Assembly (NCBI RefSeq): GCF_023156245.1
Contig: NZ_JAKZAH010000009.1
Location: 1 to 64,000 of the forward strand
Reading direction: 5' to 3'
DNA length: 64,000 nt
Source: Marinobacter bryozoorum
GTDB lineage: Bacteria; Pseudomonadota; Gammaproteobacteria; Pseudomonadales; Oleiphilaceae
Notes under the pieces: generated by a model
The model's input: the letters and a program-made list of their open reading frames with translations, nothing else
The model's database searches: none
Told to the model about the DNA's origin: nothing
Program-made: the position numbers and the translations under genes
Shown: positions 35,423 to 44,780 of the stretch, piece after piece
How the letters are laid out: every line of letters begins with the position of its first letter
How positions within the stretch are numbered: position 1 is the first letter of the stretch

Positions 35423-36943
35423 ATGATCTACGCACAACCCGGCAAGGACGGCTCTGTCGTCTCCTACAAGCAGCAATACGAGAATTACATCGGCGGTGAA
35501 TGGGTCGCCCCGGTCAAGGGCCAGTACTTCGACAACATTACCCCGGTGACTGGTGAGGCTTTCTGCCGCATTCCCCGCTCTACCGCAGAAGATATCGACC
35601 TGGCGCTGGACGCCGCCCACAAGGCCGCGCCGGCCTGGGGCAAGACTTCCGTGCAGGAGCGCTCCAACATCCTGCTGAAAATCGCCGACCGCATGGAGCA
35701 GAACCTGGAAAAACTGGCCGTGGCCGAGACCTGGGACAACGGCAAGGCGGTGCGGGAAACCCTCAATGCCGATATTCCCCTGGCGGTGGATCACTTCCGG
35801 TATTTCGCCGGTTGCATCCGGGCCCAGGAAGGTCACCTGGGTGAGATCGACGCCAACACGGTGGCCTACCATTTCCACGAACCCCTGGGTGTGGTGGGCC
35901 AGATTATCCCCTGGAACTTCCCCCTGCTGATGGCCACCTGGAAGCTGGCACCCTGCCTGGCCGCCGGTAACTGCACGGTACTCAAACCGGCAGAGCAGAC
36001 CCCGGCCTCCATCCTGGTGCTGATGGAGCTGATCGGTGACCTGCTGCCACCGGGCGTGCTCAACGTGGTCAACGGCTATGGTGCCGAAGCGGGCCAGGCC
36101 CTGGCGTCCAGCCAGCGTATCGCCAAGATCGCCTTCACCGGCTCCACCCCGGTGGGTGCTCACATCATGAAGTGCGCCGCCGAGAACATCATTCCCTCCA
36201 CCGTAGAGCTGGGCGGCAAGTCTCCGAACATCTACTTCTCCGACATCATGCAGGCAGAGCCGGACTTTATCGACAAGGCGGCGGAAGGCCTGGTGCTGGC
36301 GTTCTTCAACCAGGGTGAAGTATGTACCTGTCCCTCCCGGGCGCTGATCCAGGAAGACATCTATGATGAGTTTATTGCCCGGGTGATTGAACGCACCAAG
36401 ACCATCAAACGCGGCAATCCCCTGGACACCGACGTGCAGGTGGGTGCCCAGGCCAGCAAGGAGCAGTTCGACAAGATCATGTCCTACCTGGCCATCGGCC
36501 GGGAAGAGGGCGCCCAGGTGCTGATCGGCGGTGACAAGGAAGACCTGGGTGTGGAGTTCAACAGCGGCTTCTATATCCAGCCCACCCTGCTCAAGGGTGA
36601 GAACAGCATGCGGGTGTTCCAGGAGGAAATCTTCGGGCCAGTGGTGGGTGTCACCACCTTCAAGGATGAGGCGGAAGCGCTGGCCATTGCCAACGACACC
36701 GAGTTTGGTCTAGGCGCCGGCGTCTGGACCCGGGACACCAACCGGGCCTATCGCATGGGGCGTGGCATCCAGGCAGGCCGGGTGTGGATGAACTGCTACC
36801 ACGCCTATCCCGCCCATGCGGCCTTCGGTGGCTACAAGAAGTCCGGTGTCGGCCGTGAAACCCACAAGATGGTGCTGGAGCACTACCAGCAGACCAAGAA
36901 CATGCTGGTCAGCTACGACATCAACCCGCTGGGCTTTTTCTGA
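35423..36943 (+). CDS. NAD-dependent aldehyde dehydrogenase (ExaC/AldB type)
   Basis: 506 residues from the ATG at 35423 (AAGGTGACAGCC upstream), the usual length of ExaC/AldB. The catalytic Cys is in [15 protein letters not shown], the general base Glu in [13 protein letters not shown], the NAD loop in [12 protein letters not shown]-terminal [17 protein letters not shown] is typical of acetaldehyde-type enzymes. It oxidises short-chain or medium-chain aldehydes to acids, plausibly those from alcohol or alkane oxidation. The divergent regulator and the sensor pair suggest alcohol-induced control. A strong terminator follows at 37007-37054. Confidence 0.94.
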   Translation: MIYAQPGKDGSVVSYKQQYENYIGGEWVAPVKGQYFDNITPVTGEAFCRIPRSTAEDIDLALDAAHKAAPAWGKTSVQERSNILLKIADRMEQNLEKLAVAETWDNGKAVRETLNADIPLAVDHFRYFAGCIRAQEGHLGEIDANTVAYHFHEPLGVVGQIIPWNFPLLMATWKLAPCLAAGNCTVLKPAEQTPASILVLMELIGDLLPPGVLNVVNGYGAEAGQALASSQRIAKIAFTGSTPVGAHIMKCAAENIIPSTVELGGKSPNIYFSDIMQAEPDFIDKAAEGLVLAFFNQGEVCTCPSRALIQEDIYDEFIARVIERTKTIKRGNPLDTDVQVGAQASKEQFDKIMSYLAIGREEGAQVLIGGDKEDLGVEFNSGFYIQPTLLKGENSMRVFQEEIFGPVVGVTTFKDEAEALAIANDTEFGLGAGVWTRDTNRAYRMGRGIQAGRVWMNCYHAYPAHAAFGGYKKSGVGRETHKMVLEHYQQTKNMLVSYDINPLGFF

Positions 36944-37006
36944 CAGCCTGACAATTTAACGAACCACCTCGGGCAGGACGCGATGGCCTGTCCGGTGGTA
37001 CTCCCT

Positions 37007-37054
37007 GGCCGACCGGCCCCTGTATGAACGCAGGGGCCGGTATCGGCCTTTTTT
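37007..37054 (+). terminator. Rho-independent terminator after the aldehyde dehydrogenase
   Basis: A 10-bp perfect stem (CCGGCCCCTG at 37013-37022 with CAGGGGCCGG at 37031-37040) is extended by GGCCGA/TCGGCC and followed by six T (37049-37054). Confidence 0.9.
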
Positions 37055-37141
37055 GTTTGCAGGGTTGCGGTTGCCTCCACTGATCCCAATGTCTAAAAGT
37101 ATGCGTATGGATGAAAAGCACACCACGTCAGGAGGCAAGGT

Positions 37142-38521
37142 ATGAGCGACACCAGGATCGAAAAAGACAGTCTGGGTGAGGTAAGGGTGCCCGCGAACGC
37201 ACTGTGGGGCGCCCAGACCCAGAGGGCCGTCGACAATTTCCCGGTGAGCGGCCAGCCCATGCCCCCGGGCTTTATCGAAGCCGTGGTGCTGGTCAAGAAA
37301 GCCGCCGCGGAAGCCAACCATCGCCTGAACCTGCTGGATGGTGACCGCTACACTGCCATCACCTCGGCCTGCGACCGGGTCCTACAGGGTGGACTGGATG
37401 ACCAGTTCCCGGTGGACCGCTACCAGACAGGCTCCGGCACCAGCACCAACATGAACGTCAACGAGGTTCTGGCGAGGCTGGCCAGTACCGAAGAACTGGA
37501 AGTGAACCCCAACGACCACGTCAACATGAGCCAGAGCTCCAACGACGTGATCCCAACGGCTATCCATGTGAGTGCGGTGAAGTCGCTGCAGGCATCCGTG
37601 CTGCCGGCGTTGACCCATTTGCAGGGCATCATCTACGAGCGGGAGAACCTTTTGCTCGGCCAGGTCAAGACCGGTCGAACCCACCTGATGGATGCCATGC
37701 CGGTCACCCTTGGCCAGGAACTGCGAACCTGGCGTGAGCAGCTTGAAGGTGCCGGGCGGCGCCTGGAACACAGCAGCGAGGAGCTGCTGGCTATTCCGCA
37801 AGGCGGCACCGCCGTGGGCACGGGCGTCAACGCTGATACCCGCTTCGCCGGCGAGTTCGCAAAGGTCATGCATCAGCTCACCGGCTTCCGTTTCCGGGAG
37901 ATGGAACACAAGTTCGTGAGCCAGAGCGCCATCGATGGCCCCGTGAACCTGTCTGCCCAGTTCCGGGGCATGGCTATCGTGCTGATGAAAATCGCCAACG
38001 ACCTGCGCTGGATGAACAGCGGTCCGATTCACGGCCTGGCGGAAATCAGCCTGCCGGCGTTGCAACCGGGCAGCTCCATCATGCCTGGCAAGGTCAACCC
38101 GGTGATTCCCGAGTCCGTTGCCATGGCCTCGGCCCAGGTCATGGGGTTGGACAGCGCGGTGGCGATTGCCGGCCAGTCCGGGAATTTCCAGCTCAATGTG
38201 ATGCTGCCACTGGTGGGAGCCAACCTGCTGGATATGGGGAACCTGCTTGCCAACAGCGCCCGTTTGCTGGGCGACAAGGCGATCGCAGGCTTCACCGTGA
38301 ACGAAGCCACCCTGGACGAGGCGGTAGGCCGGAACCCGGTACTGGTCACCGCGCTGAATCCCGAGATCGGTTATGCCAAAGCGGCGGAAATCGCCAAGGA
38401 GGCCTACGCCAGCGGTCGCTCTATCATTGACGTGGCCGAGGAAAGGAGTGGCCTGAGCCGTGAGCGACTGCAGCAACTGCTGGACCCGATCGCGTTAACC
38501 CGCGGCGGCATTGGCAACTGA
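37142..38521 (+). CDS. fumC: Class II fumarate hydratase
   Basis: 459 residues, oxygen-stable, iron-free fumarase of the TCA cycle. The superfamily signature GSSIMPGKVNPV is at about 315-326; other active-site blocks are GSGTSTNMNVNEV, SSNDVIPTAIHV and GRTHLMDAMPVTLGQE. GGAGGCAAGGT precedes the ATG. FumC commonly serves under oxidative stress or iron limitation when class I fumarases fail, consistent with the iron-scavenging genes in this window, though no Fur box is evident in its upstream region. Confidence 0.96.
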   Translation: MSDTRIEKDSLGEVRVPANALWGAQTQRAVDNFPVSGQPMPPGFIEAVVLVKKAAAEANHRLNLLDGDRYTAITSACDRVLQGGLDDQFPVDRYQTGSGTSTNMNVNEVLARLASTEELEVNPNDHVNMSQSSNDVIPTAIHVSAVKSLQASVLPALTHLQGIIYERENLLLGQVKTGRTHLMDAMPVTLGQELRTWREQLEGAGRRLEHSSEELLAIPQGGTAVGTGVNADTRFAGEFAKVMHQLTGFRFREMEHKFVSQSAIDGPVNLSAQFRGMAIVLMKIANDLRWMNSGPIHGLAEISLPALQPGSSIMPGKVNPVIPESVAMASAQVMGLDSAVAIAGQSGNFQLNVMLPLVGANLLDMGNLLANSARLLGDKAIAGFTVNEATLDEAVGRNPVLVTALNPEIGYAKAAEIAKEAYASGRSIIDVAEERSGLSRERLQQLLDPIALTRGGIGN

Positions 38522-38541
38522 TAGCGGAGATAGGCCGATCC

Positions 38542-39021
38542 ATGATCACAGTCTGGCTGCTGTTTTTGCTGGTCCTGGCCAATGGTGCTCCAGTGGTGGC
38601 GGCCAGGCTGTTGCATGATCGCCTTTCGGCACCGCTGGACGGCGGGATGCGGCTTGGTGATGGCCAGCCGCTGTTCGGGCGCAGCAAGACCTGGCGAGGC
38701 CTGGTATCCGGGGTGCTTGCCTGTGCGGTGCTTGCCCCGGTGATGGGGTTGGGCGTCCTGTTCGGCGTTGCCTTCGCGGCCCTGGCACTGGGCGGTGACC
38801 TGCTCAGCAGTTTTATCAAACGGCGTATGGCGCTGGAGCCCAGTGCCCGGGCCTCGGGGCTTGACCAGTTGCCGGAGTCAGTTCTCCCTGTCGGGTATGC
38901 CTGGTGGCAACGGGACTTCCCGCTCTGGCAGGCCACAGGCGTCGTGCTGCTGTTCGTGACCGCCAATATGGTGTTTTCCCCCTTGCTGTATCAGCTGGGT
39001 ATCCGCAAACAACCCCACTGA
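38542..39021 (+). CDS. CDP-archaeol synthase-like membrane protein (CarS family, DUF46)
   Basis: 159 residues with four to five hydrophobic helices. The segment DGGMRLGDGQPLFGRSKTWRG (DG..L.DG..L.G..KTWRG) and LGGDLLSSFIKRRM follow the CDP-archaeol synthase/CdsA-like pattern, including the conserved Lys-Thr and Asp residues. Archaeal CarS makes CDP-archaeol. Bacterial homologues occur in many gammaproteobacteria and must act on something else, perhaps a CDP-lipid; function unknown. Only 20 bases separate it from fumC, so they may be co-transcribed. Confidence 0.8.
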   Translation: MITVWLLFLLVLANGAPVVAARLLHDRLSAPLDGGMRLGDGQPLFGRSKTWRGLVSGVLACAVLAPVMGLGVLFGVAFAALALGGDLLSSFIKRRMALEPSARASGLDQLPESVLPVGYAWWQRDFPLWQATGVVLLFVTANMVFSPLLYQLGIRKQPH

Positions 39022-39028
39022 CGACACG

Positions 39029-40000
39029 CTAATCCGGCCCCCGGGTCAGGGTGTGGATGGTGACTTCCGGCGGACAGTTCAGGCGCACATTGACCACCGA
39101 GGTACCCGCGCCCGGAGAGGTATAACCCTGCATGCCGTTATGGCGCCAGTAGCCGCGCCCAAGGGCCCGGGGGCAGTCGGCATCCAGGGTGACGGGCAAC
39201 CCACCCGGCAGGCAGATTTGGCCGCCATGGGTGTGCCCGCACAGGAACAGGTCATAGCCGGCGTGGGCCGCCTCCCGCCAGATCTCCGGGGTATGGCTCA
39301 GCAACAGGGAGACGGCTCCCTCAGGAATCTCATCCCCGGCCCTTTGCAGATTGTGGACCTTGTAGAAATGGGCATCATCCACGCCAGCAATATAAATGGC
39401 CTGGTCGCCCCGCTTGATGGCGTGGTGCTCGTTCAGCAGTAGCCGGTAGCCCATATCCTCCAGTGCCGGCACCATGCGGATACTGTCATGGTTGCCCAGA
39501 ACCGTCAGCGCATCGCCCTGAATCGCTTCCCGGAGCCGCGCCATGCCTTCCAGCGCGGCGTCCACCGGGCCCCAGGTCAGCTTTCTGTAATCCCCGGTCA
39601 ACACACAGAGGTCATACTCCAGGGGCGCGATCTGCCGAATAACCGCTTCCAGGTTGGCGGGGTCCATGTCCACATGGAGGTCCGTCAAATGAAGGATGCG
39701 GAAGCCGTCAAAGGCAGCGGGCAGTGAGGTGAGGGGGAAGCGGTGCTCAACCGTGCGCAGGCGCCGGCTGTTGCTTTGCCCCCGCTTCAGCAGGCCGGAC
39801 AGTTTCAGGCAGGTGCGGATGAAGCCGTGGGCACTATACAGGTTCTCCAGGTGAAACGAGCGGTGGTCACGGCCGGTGACCCGCTGCTCCGACTCCTGTT
39901 CGATGCTGAGTCGCTGTCGGGCATGGACTGCCCCCAGCCTGAGGCTGAGTCGATAACGCAGCCAGTCATCATCCTTGGGTATGGGAGCCTGTGCGGTCAT
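39029..40000 (-). CDS. Metallophosphoesterase (YkuE/YaeI type)
   Basis: 323 residues. All five calcineurin-like metal motifs are present: LHLTDLHVD, LTGDY, LGNHDS, LLSHTPEIW and CGHTHGGQICLP. The dimetal site is therefore intact. There is no signal peptide or membrane helix. The closest named relatives are YkuE/YaeI-type phosphodiesterases, some of which act on UDP-diacylglucosamine or similar lipids; the substrate here is not known. It converges with the CarS-like gene and diverges from chrA. Confidence 0.88.
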   Translation of the reverse strand: MTAQAPIPKDDDWLRYRLSLRLGAVHARQRLSIEQESEQRVTGRDHRSFHLENLYSAHGFIRTCLKLSGLLKRGQSNSRRLRTVEHRFPLTSLPAAFDGFRILHLTDLHVDMDPANLEAVIRQIAPLEYDLCVLTGDYRKLTWGPVDAALEGMARLREAIQGDALTVLGNHDSIRMVPALEDMGYRLLLNEHHAIKRGDQAIYIAGVDDAHFYKVHNLQRAGDEIPEGAVSLLLSHTPEIWREAAHAGYDLFLCGHTHGGQICLPGGLPVTLDADCPRALGRGYWRHNGMQGYTSPGAGTSVVNVRLNCPPEVTIHTLTRGPD

Positions 40001-40124
40001 GTCTGGTTGTCCGAGCCATTGTTGTCAGGGGCCATGAAACAGTATGGTCCCTCAGGCCCGACCCGTAAATACGACGTATCCTTAATGTCTGTGTCATGTC
40101 GTTTTCAAGAAGAGGAAATACCGA

Positions 40125-41288
40125 GTGAGTGAGAACGCATCCTTCAGGGAAGTCTTTGCCGTATTCCTGCGCCTGGGCCTGACCTCCTTTGGCGGTCCGG
40201 CGGCTCACCTGGGCTACTTCCACGATGAATTTGTCCGTCGTCGTCGCTGGCTGAGCGAAAGCGCCTATGGCGAGGTGGTTGCCCTTTGTCAGCTGCTGCC
40301 GGGGCCAGCTTCCAGCCAGACCGGGCTGGCGATCGGCTTCCTGCGTGGGCACTATGCCGGGGCACTGGCCGCCTGGCTGGCGTTTACCCTGCCGTCAGCC
40401 ATTCTCATGGCGCTGTTCGCGTTCGGGTTGACCCTGTGGCCGGATGCGGCGCAAGGGGGCTGGGTCACCGGGCTGAAGCTCTTTGTGGTCGCCGTGGTGG
40501 GGCATGCGGTGTGGCAGATGGGGCGTAATCTTTGCCCCGACCCCCTGCGCCAGGGGCTTGCGCTGATGGTTGCCGTTATTTTGTTACTGGCCAGCTCTGC
40601 ACTGGTGCAACTGGCGGCCCTGAGCCTGGCCGGGTTAGTCGGGTTCGTAATGCGGGTGCCCCCGGGCAAGGGCGCAGAATCATTATCATTGCCAGTGCAG
40701 GGTCGCCGTCCAATGGTGTTCGCCGTGGTGTTCGCACTGCTGTTGCTGGCGTCGTTCCTGCCTGCAGACGCTGGCTCGCTGCGGTGGCTGGTGGCAGAGA
40801 TGTATCGCTCCGGCGCCCTGGTCTTCGGCGGTGGCCATGTGGTCCTGCCCTGGCTGGAGGAGGGGTTCGTGGCTTCCGGGCAGGTGTCAGCGGATACCTT
40901 CCTGGCCGGGTACGGAGCCGCCCAGGCGGTGCCCGGTCCCCTGTTCACCTTTTCGGCGTTCCTGGGGGGCGTTTCAGGCGGTTTGCCTGGTGCAGCCCTG
41001 GCCTTGCTGGCCGTGTTCCTGCCGGGGGTGTTGCTGGTGTTTGCCGGTCTGCCCCTGTGGCAATGGTTGCGTCGCCATGAGCGGGCCCGCTCAGTGCTTG
41101 CCGGGGTCAATGCCGGAGTCGTAGGCTTGCTGCTGGCAGCCCTGTATGATCCTGTGTGGACGTCTGCCGTAGGTTCTCCGGCGGGACTGGCCTTTGTGCT
41201 TGCCACCTGGTGGGCGCTGGCGGTAGTGCGCGTGCCGGTCTGGATACTGGCGCCGGCCAGTGCGATCCTGGGAGCCCTGTTGTTCTGA
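40125..41288 (+). CDS. chrA: Chromate efflux transporter ChrA
   Basis: 387 residues, CHR family, long form with two homologous CHR domains (about 5-180 and 200-385) and ten or so helices. The N-terminal motif FLRLGLTSFGGPAAHLGYF and the repeat FGGGHVVLPWLEE are family hallmarks. It exports chromate, a sulfate analogue, using the proton motive force. GTG start at 40125 with AGAGGAAATACC upstream. No chrB regulator is nearby. Confidence 0.93.
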   Translation: MSENASFREVFAVFLRLGLTSFGGPAAHLGYFHDEFVRRRRWLSESAYGEVVALCQLLPGPASSQTGLAIGFLRGHYAGALAAWLAFTLPSAILMALFAFGLTLWPDAAQGGWVTGLKLFVVAVVGHAVWQMGRNLCPDPLRQGLALMVAVILLLASSALVQLAALSLAGLVGFVMRVPPGKGAESLSLPVQGRRPMVFAVVFALLLLASFLPADAGSLRWLVAEMYRSGALVFGGGHVVLPWLEEGFVASGQVSADTFLAGYGAAQAVPGPLFTFSAFLGGVSGGLPGAALALLAVFLPGVLLVFAGLPLWQWLRRHERARSVLAGVNAGVVGLLLAALYDPVWTSAVGSPAGLAFVLATWWALAVVRVPVWILAPASAILGALLF

Positions 41289-41348
41289 AAAGGCCGCGCA
41301 GACTCCGGGCCCGTTGTCCATAATGTCTGAGAAAGGAGGGTGCCGTCG

Positions 41349-41975
41349 ATGAGCACATCTTGCAGTGTTTCCGGAATGAACATTCCCCGTGACCGCTTCC
41401 CGGTCCCCGGGCATGACCTCGCACCAGAAGGCCAGGGCCTGCAGAAGGTGACCTTGGCGGGTGGGTGTTTCTGGTGTGTGGAGGCCGTCTTTCTGACGCT
41501 TGACGGTGTTCATAAAGTGATCTCGGGCTATGCCGGGGGCGATGCCGATACCGCGAATTACGAGGCGGTATGTACCGGTCAGACCGGCCACGCCGAGGCC
41601 GTGGAAATCGAATACGACCCTGCGGTCATCAGTTACGGTGAGCTGCTGCGGGTGTTTTTCTCGGTGGCCCACGACCCCACACAGCTGAACCGTCAGGGCA
41701 ACGACCAGGGGTCGCAATACCGCTCGGCCATTTTCTATGCAACACCTGAGCAAAGGCAGGTCGCAGAAGACTATATCCGCCAGATTGACGAAGCCGGTGT
41801 TTTCCCGGACCCTGTGGTCACCAGCCTCGAGCCGCTCCGGGCTTTCTACGCGGCGGAGGAGTATCATCAGAACTTTGCCGGCAGGAATCCCCGGCAGCCC
41901 TACATCATGGCGGTCGCCGAGCCCAAGCTGAAGAAAGTCAGGGAAGTGTATCCGGACAGGCTGAAACCGGTCTGA
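41349..41975 (+). CDS. msrA: Peptide methionine (S)-S-oxide reductase
   Basis: About 208 residues from the ATG at 41349 (AAAGGAGGGTGCCGTCG upstream; a GTG nine bases earlier is less likely). The nucleophilic Cys is in LAGGCFWCVEAVF, followed by VISGYAGG and the YEAVCTGQTGHAEAVEI substrate block. It repairs oxidised methionine in the cytoplasm with thioredoxin. msrB follows after 50 bases, giving repair of both sulfoxide diastereomers. Confidence 0.96.
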   Translation: MSTSCSVSGMNIPRDRFPVPGHDLAPEGQGLQKVTLAGGCFWCVEAVFLTLDGVHKVISGYAGGDADTANYEAVCTGQTGHAEAVEIEYDPAVISYGELLRVFFSVAHDPTQLNRQGNDQGSQYRSAIFYATPEQRQVAEDYIRQIDEAGVFPDPVVTSLEPLRAFYAAEEYHQNFAGRNPRQPYIMAVAEPKLKKVREVYPDRLKPV

Positions 41976-42025
41976 CCGGCTTCAGCCTTTAAGCACGGCC
42001 GCCGCCCCGTTCCGGAGGTTTGTCC

Positions 42026-42448
42026 ATGACCACATCTGAAGCAGGCTACGACCTGACGCCACTTTCTCCCGCGGAGATCGACCGACTCGCGGCCGACCTG
42101 AGCCCTGAGGAGCGCACGGTATTGCTTGACCATGGCACGGAGCGCCCCTTTTGCGGCACATTGCTGGACAACAAGCAGGACGGTGTCTATCACTGCCGCC
42201 TGTGTGACCTGCCGTTGTTCAGTTCGTCTTCCAAGTTTGATTCAGGCACCGGGTGGCCGAGCTTTTTCGAGCCTTTTGACAAGGACCATATCCGCTACCT
42301 GGAAGACAGCAGCCTCGGCATGACCCGCACCGAGGTCCGGTGCCCCCGCTGTGACAGCCACCTGGGCCACGTATTCCCGGACGGCCCGCCTCCCACTGGC
42401 CAGCGTTATTGCCTCAACTCGGTAGCCTTGACCTTTCGCACTGAATGA
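42026..42448 (+). CDS. msrB: Peptide methionine (R)-S-oxide reductase
   Basis: About 140 residues from the ATG at 42026 (CCGGAGGTTTGTCC upstream). Zinc ligands CRLC and CPRC are present, with the family block [12 protein letters not shown] and the catalytic Cys in [11 protein letters not shown]. It reduces the R diastereomer of methionine sulfoxide and complements the adjacent msrA. Confidence 0.96.
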   Translation: MTTSEAGYDLTPLSPAEIDRLAADLSPEERTVLLDHGTERPFCGTLLDNKQDGVYHCRLCDLPLFSSSSKFDSGTGWPSFFEPFDKDHIRYLEDSSLGMTRTEVRCPRCDSHLGHVFPDGPPPTGQRYCLNSVALTFRTE

Positions 42449-42457
42449 GAACGGCTG

Positions 42458-42492
42458 ATACCCGGGCATTCCAGTTCCGGTAATCCGGGTAT
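42458..42492 (+). repeat. Inverted repeat downstream of msrB
   Basis: ATACCCGG (42458-42465) pairs with CCGGGTAT (42485-42492) around a 19-base loop. No T tract follows. It may stabilise the 3' end of the msr transcript or act as a weak terminator. Confidence 0.4.
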
Positions 42493-42613
42493 CCCTGCGG
42501 CGCAGATTGCTGCGTACCGTCCGCATTCCGGCACCTGCAATTTGCGTCGCGCCAGGCCCGGGGCGCTATAATCCGCCGCTTTGTCCCACTGAACCGATGG
42601 AGCCCGGACCTGC

Positions 42614-43375
42614 ATGATTCGACTCAGAGCCAACCCACTTACCGAATCAGCGACCCTGTTGCGGCGAGTTGCCGTCATCCTGGGGTCCTTCGGCCTGACC
42701 GCGATCTACAGTCTGCTGGTGCTTGGCAGGGCGGCAGTGAGGCGACTGGACCGGAGCACCGTGGACGCATACACCCGGGGTTGGTCCACCACCCTGTTAC
42801 GGATGGTCCGGGCCAACTTGACGGTCAGGGGTGAGGTACCGGACTTTGGTGATGGCCGGCGCTATATCATCGTGAGTACGCACGCCAGCCATTACGATAT
42901 CCCGATCACCTTCGTGTCCATGCCCGGTTCCATTCGCATGCTGGCCAAGAAGGAGCTGTTCAGGATCCCCTTGCTGGGTGGCGCCATGAAGGCGGCGGAA
43001 TTCCCGTCCATTGACCGCCATAACCGCAACCGGGCAGTGCAGGACCTGGCCCGCGCCAGGGCAATGATGGAAAGCGGGATCGTACTCTGGGCAGCCCCGG
43101 AGGGTACCCGCTCCAGTGATGCCCGCCTACAACCGTTCAAGAAGGGCTGCTTTCACCTGGCCCTGGATACCGAGGCGGTGGTGGTCCCCATGGCCATTCG
43201 CGGGGTTCACCATGTGCTGCAGGCCCGAAGCTGGAAGATCAACCTGGGCCAGCCGGTCGAGGTTCAGGTGGGCACGCCCATTGATACATCCGGTATGACG
43301 AAGGAGCAGTTACCGGAGCTGATGACGCAGGTACGACGCCAGCTGGAAGAATTACTGGGCGACGGTGAGGCCTGA
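42614..43375 (+). CDS. 1-acyl-sn-glycerol-3-phosphate acyltransferase (PlsC family)
   Basis: 253 residues with one N-terminal membrane helix (about 15-40). The acyltransferase HX4D motif is HASHYD in STHASHYDIPITFV, and the second block PEGTRSSD is present, with FPSIDRHNRNRA between. It should place a second acyl chain on lysophosphatidate, or act on a related lysolipid. GGAGCCC lies upstream of the ATG. Paralogues of PlsC are common, so this need not be the essential copy. Confidence 0.88.
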   Translation: MIRLRANPLTESATLLRRVAVILGSFGLTAIYSLLVLGRAAVRRLDRSTVDAYTRGWSTTLLRMVRANLTVRGEVPDFGDGRRYIIVSTHASHYDIPITFVSMPGSIRMLAKKELFRIPLLGGAMKAAEFPSIDRHNRNRAVQDLARARAMMESGIVLWAAPEGTRSSDARLQPFKKGCFHLALDTEAVVVPMAIRGVHHVLQARSWKINLGQPVEVQVGTPIDTSGMTKEQLPELMTQVRRQLEELLGDGEA

Positions 43376-43403
43376 TAGGGGGCAGGCCTCACCGTCGAGC
43401 CGG

Positions 43404-44405
43404 TTACAGGCCTGGCACGCCGCTGGCCCTTGCGGCACTGACCACTGTACTGGCCAGGTAACCGGTGTAGCCGATGTAAACGGCCACCAGCACCGCACCT
43501 TCCCAGCGCCGGATCAACCGCTTGGCGCCAAACAGGCCGAAGGCCATCAGGAACAGGCCCAGGGTAACCGCCGCCATAACGGACCAGTCCCGGTAGAGGA
43601 TGGTGCTCTCAGCAGCCATCGGCTCGATAGCCGCGGCCATGCCGACTACGGCCAGGGTATTGAAGATGCCTGAGCCAAGAATGTTGCCGAGGATCAGGTC
43701 GTGTTCGTTCTTGCGAACGGAGGCAATACCCGCGGCCAGCTCCGGCAGTGACGTGCCGATGGCCACGATGGTCAGCCCGATGATCAGGTCGCTGACGCCC
43801 AGCGCCTGGGCCACGTAGACCGCGCCCCATACCAGCATGCGGGAGCTGACCAGCAGCAGCACCAGGCCAATCACCAGCCACATCAGCGCCCGTTTCAGGG
43901 GCATGGGATGTGAAGCGAGCTCTGACTCGGTTTCGCCCCCGAGTGCATCACCCTTACCCCGGATACCCTGCACGATGGACCAGCCCATCACTACGGCGAA
44001 CACGGCCAGCAGTATCCAGCCATCCAGCCTGGACAGGTTGCCATCCAGTAGCTGCCAGCCGGCCAGCAGGGTAATGCCGATAAGGATCGGCAGTTCCTTG
44101 TGCAGGATCTGGGAGTGAACCTGGATCGGACTGATCAGCGCCACCAGGCCCACAATCAGGGCAATGTTGGTAATGTTGGAGCCGTAGGCGTTACCCAGGG
44201 CCAACCCGGGGTTACCGTCGGTCGCGGCAATGGCAGACACCGCGAGCTCTGGCGCCGAGGTGCCAAAGCCGATCACCACCATACCGATCAGCAGGGGCGA
44301 CATTCCCAGGTGGGCGGCGGTGGCCGCAGCGCCATCCACGAAACGGTCAGCACTCCAGACCAGCAGGACCAGGCCGGCAGCAATGGCGAGCAGGGCAAGC
44401 AACAT
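43404..44405 (-). CDS. Calcium/sodium antiporter (YrbG type)
   Basis: About 333 residues from the ATG at 44405 (GAGGAAT upstream). CaCA superfamily with two inverted halves, each with an alpha-repeat: GFGTSAPELAVSAIA (about 45-60) and AIGTSLPELAAGIAS (about 215-230), each followed by GN..GSNI or GN..GSGIFN. The acidic residues (PE) that bind the cation are intact. Ten or so membrane helices. It probably exchanges Ca2+ for Na+ or H+ at the inner membrane. Confidence 0.92.
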   Translation of the reverse strand: MLLALLAIAAGLVLLVWSADRFVDGAAATAAHLGMSPLLIGMVVIGFGTSAPELAVSAIAATDGNPGLALGNAYGSNITNIALIVGLVALISPIQVHSQILHKELPILIGITLLAGWQLLDGNLSRLDGWILLAVFAVVMGWSIVQGIRGKGDALGGETESELASHPMPLKRALMWLVIGLVLLLVSSRMLVWGAVYVAQALGVSDLIIGLTIVAIGTSLPELAAGIASVRKNEHDLILGNILGSGIFNTLAVVGMAAAIEPMAAESTILYRDWSVMAAVTLGLFLMAFGLFGAKRLIRRWEGAVLVAVYIGYTGYLASTVVSAARASGVPGL

Positions 44406-44780
44406 CCGATATTCCTCAGCAGGGAAAACAACAGTGGCCATGACTGAACGGGGCCGTCGTCCCGTTCGTATCCACGCGGGCGTGGACGTTACCGCAAAAC
44501 GGTTTCAAAGGTAAGCACCCGGTAATCCCCTATGGCTGTGACGGCGCTTTTACCTCAATATCCGACTAAAGTTGCGGTGACTGCGTACGGGATAGTGCGC
44601 ATCATAATGCCGCAAATACCATCAGAATTCCCGCGAGTCTGCCACTTCAAGGTTTGAATAGTTGGCATGCTCAGCATTTTATTATCCCCGCCAAAACGGG
44701 GATAATGTCACACTTTCCGGGCAGTGCTGCTGATCGTGGCGGGCCCGACAGGTTCAATAACTCGCTAAGGTGACTAGCAA
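44406..44780. other. Divergent intergenic region, yrbG / mqo
   Basis: 375 bases without a convincing gene. It contains the palindrome at 44681-44706 and a ribosome binding site AAGGTGACTAGCAA for mqo. The left part shows no clear feature. Confidence 0.5.
44681..44706. promoter_or_regulatory. 10-bp perfect palindrome upstream of mqo
   Basis: ATTATCCCCG (44681-44690) and CGGGGATAAT (44697-44706) are exact inverted repeats around CCAAAA. The right arm ends in GATAAT, a possible -10 for mqo 75 bases upstream of its start, so a protein bound here would occlude the promoter. It has no T tract, which argues against a terminator. Confidence 0.5.

Noticed and set aside
37382-38476. 364-codon open frame antisense to fumC
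   Set aside because: No motifs or ribosome binding site; fumC on the plus strand is complete.
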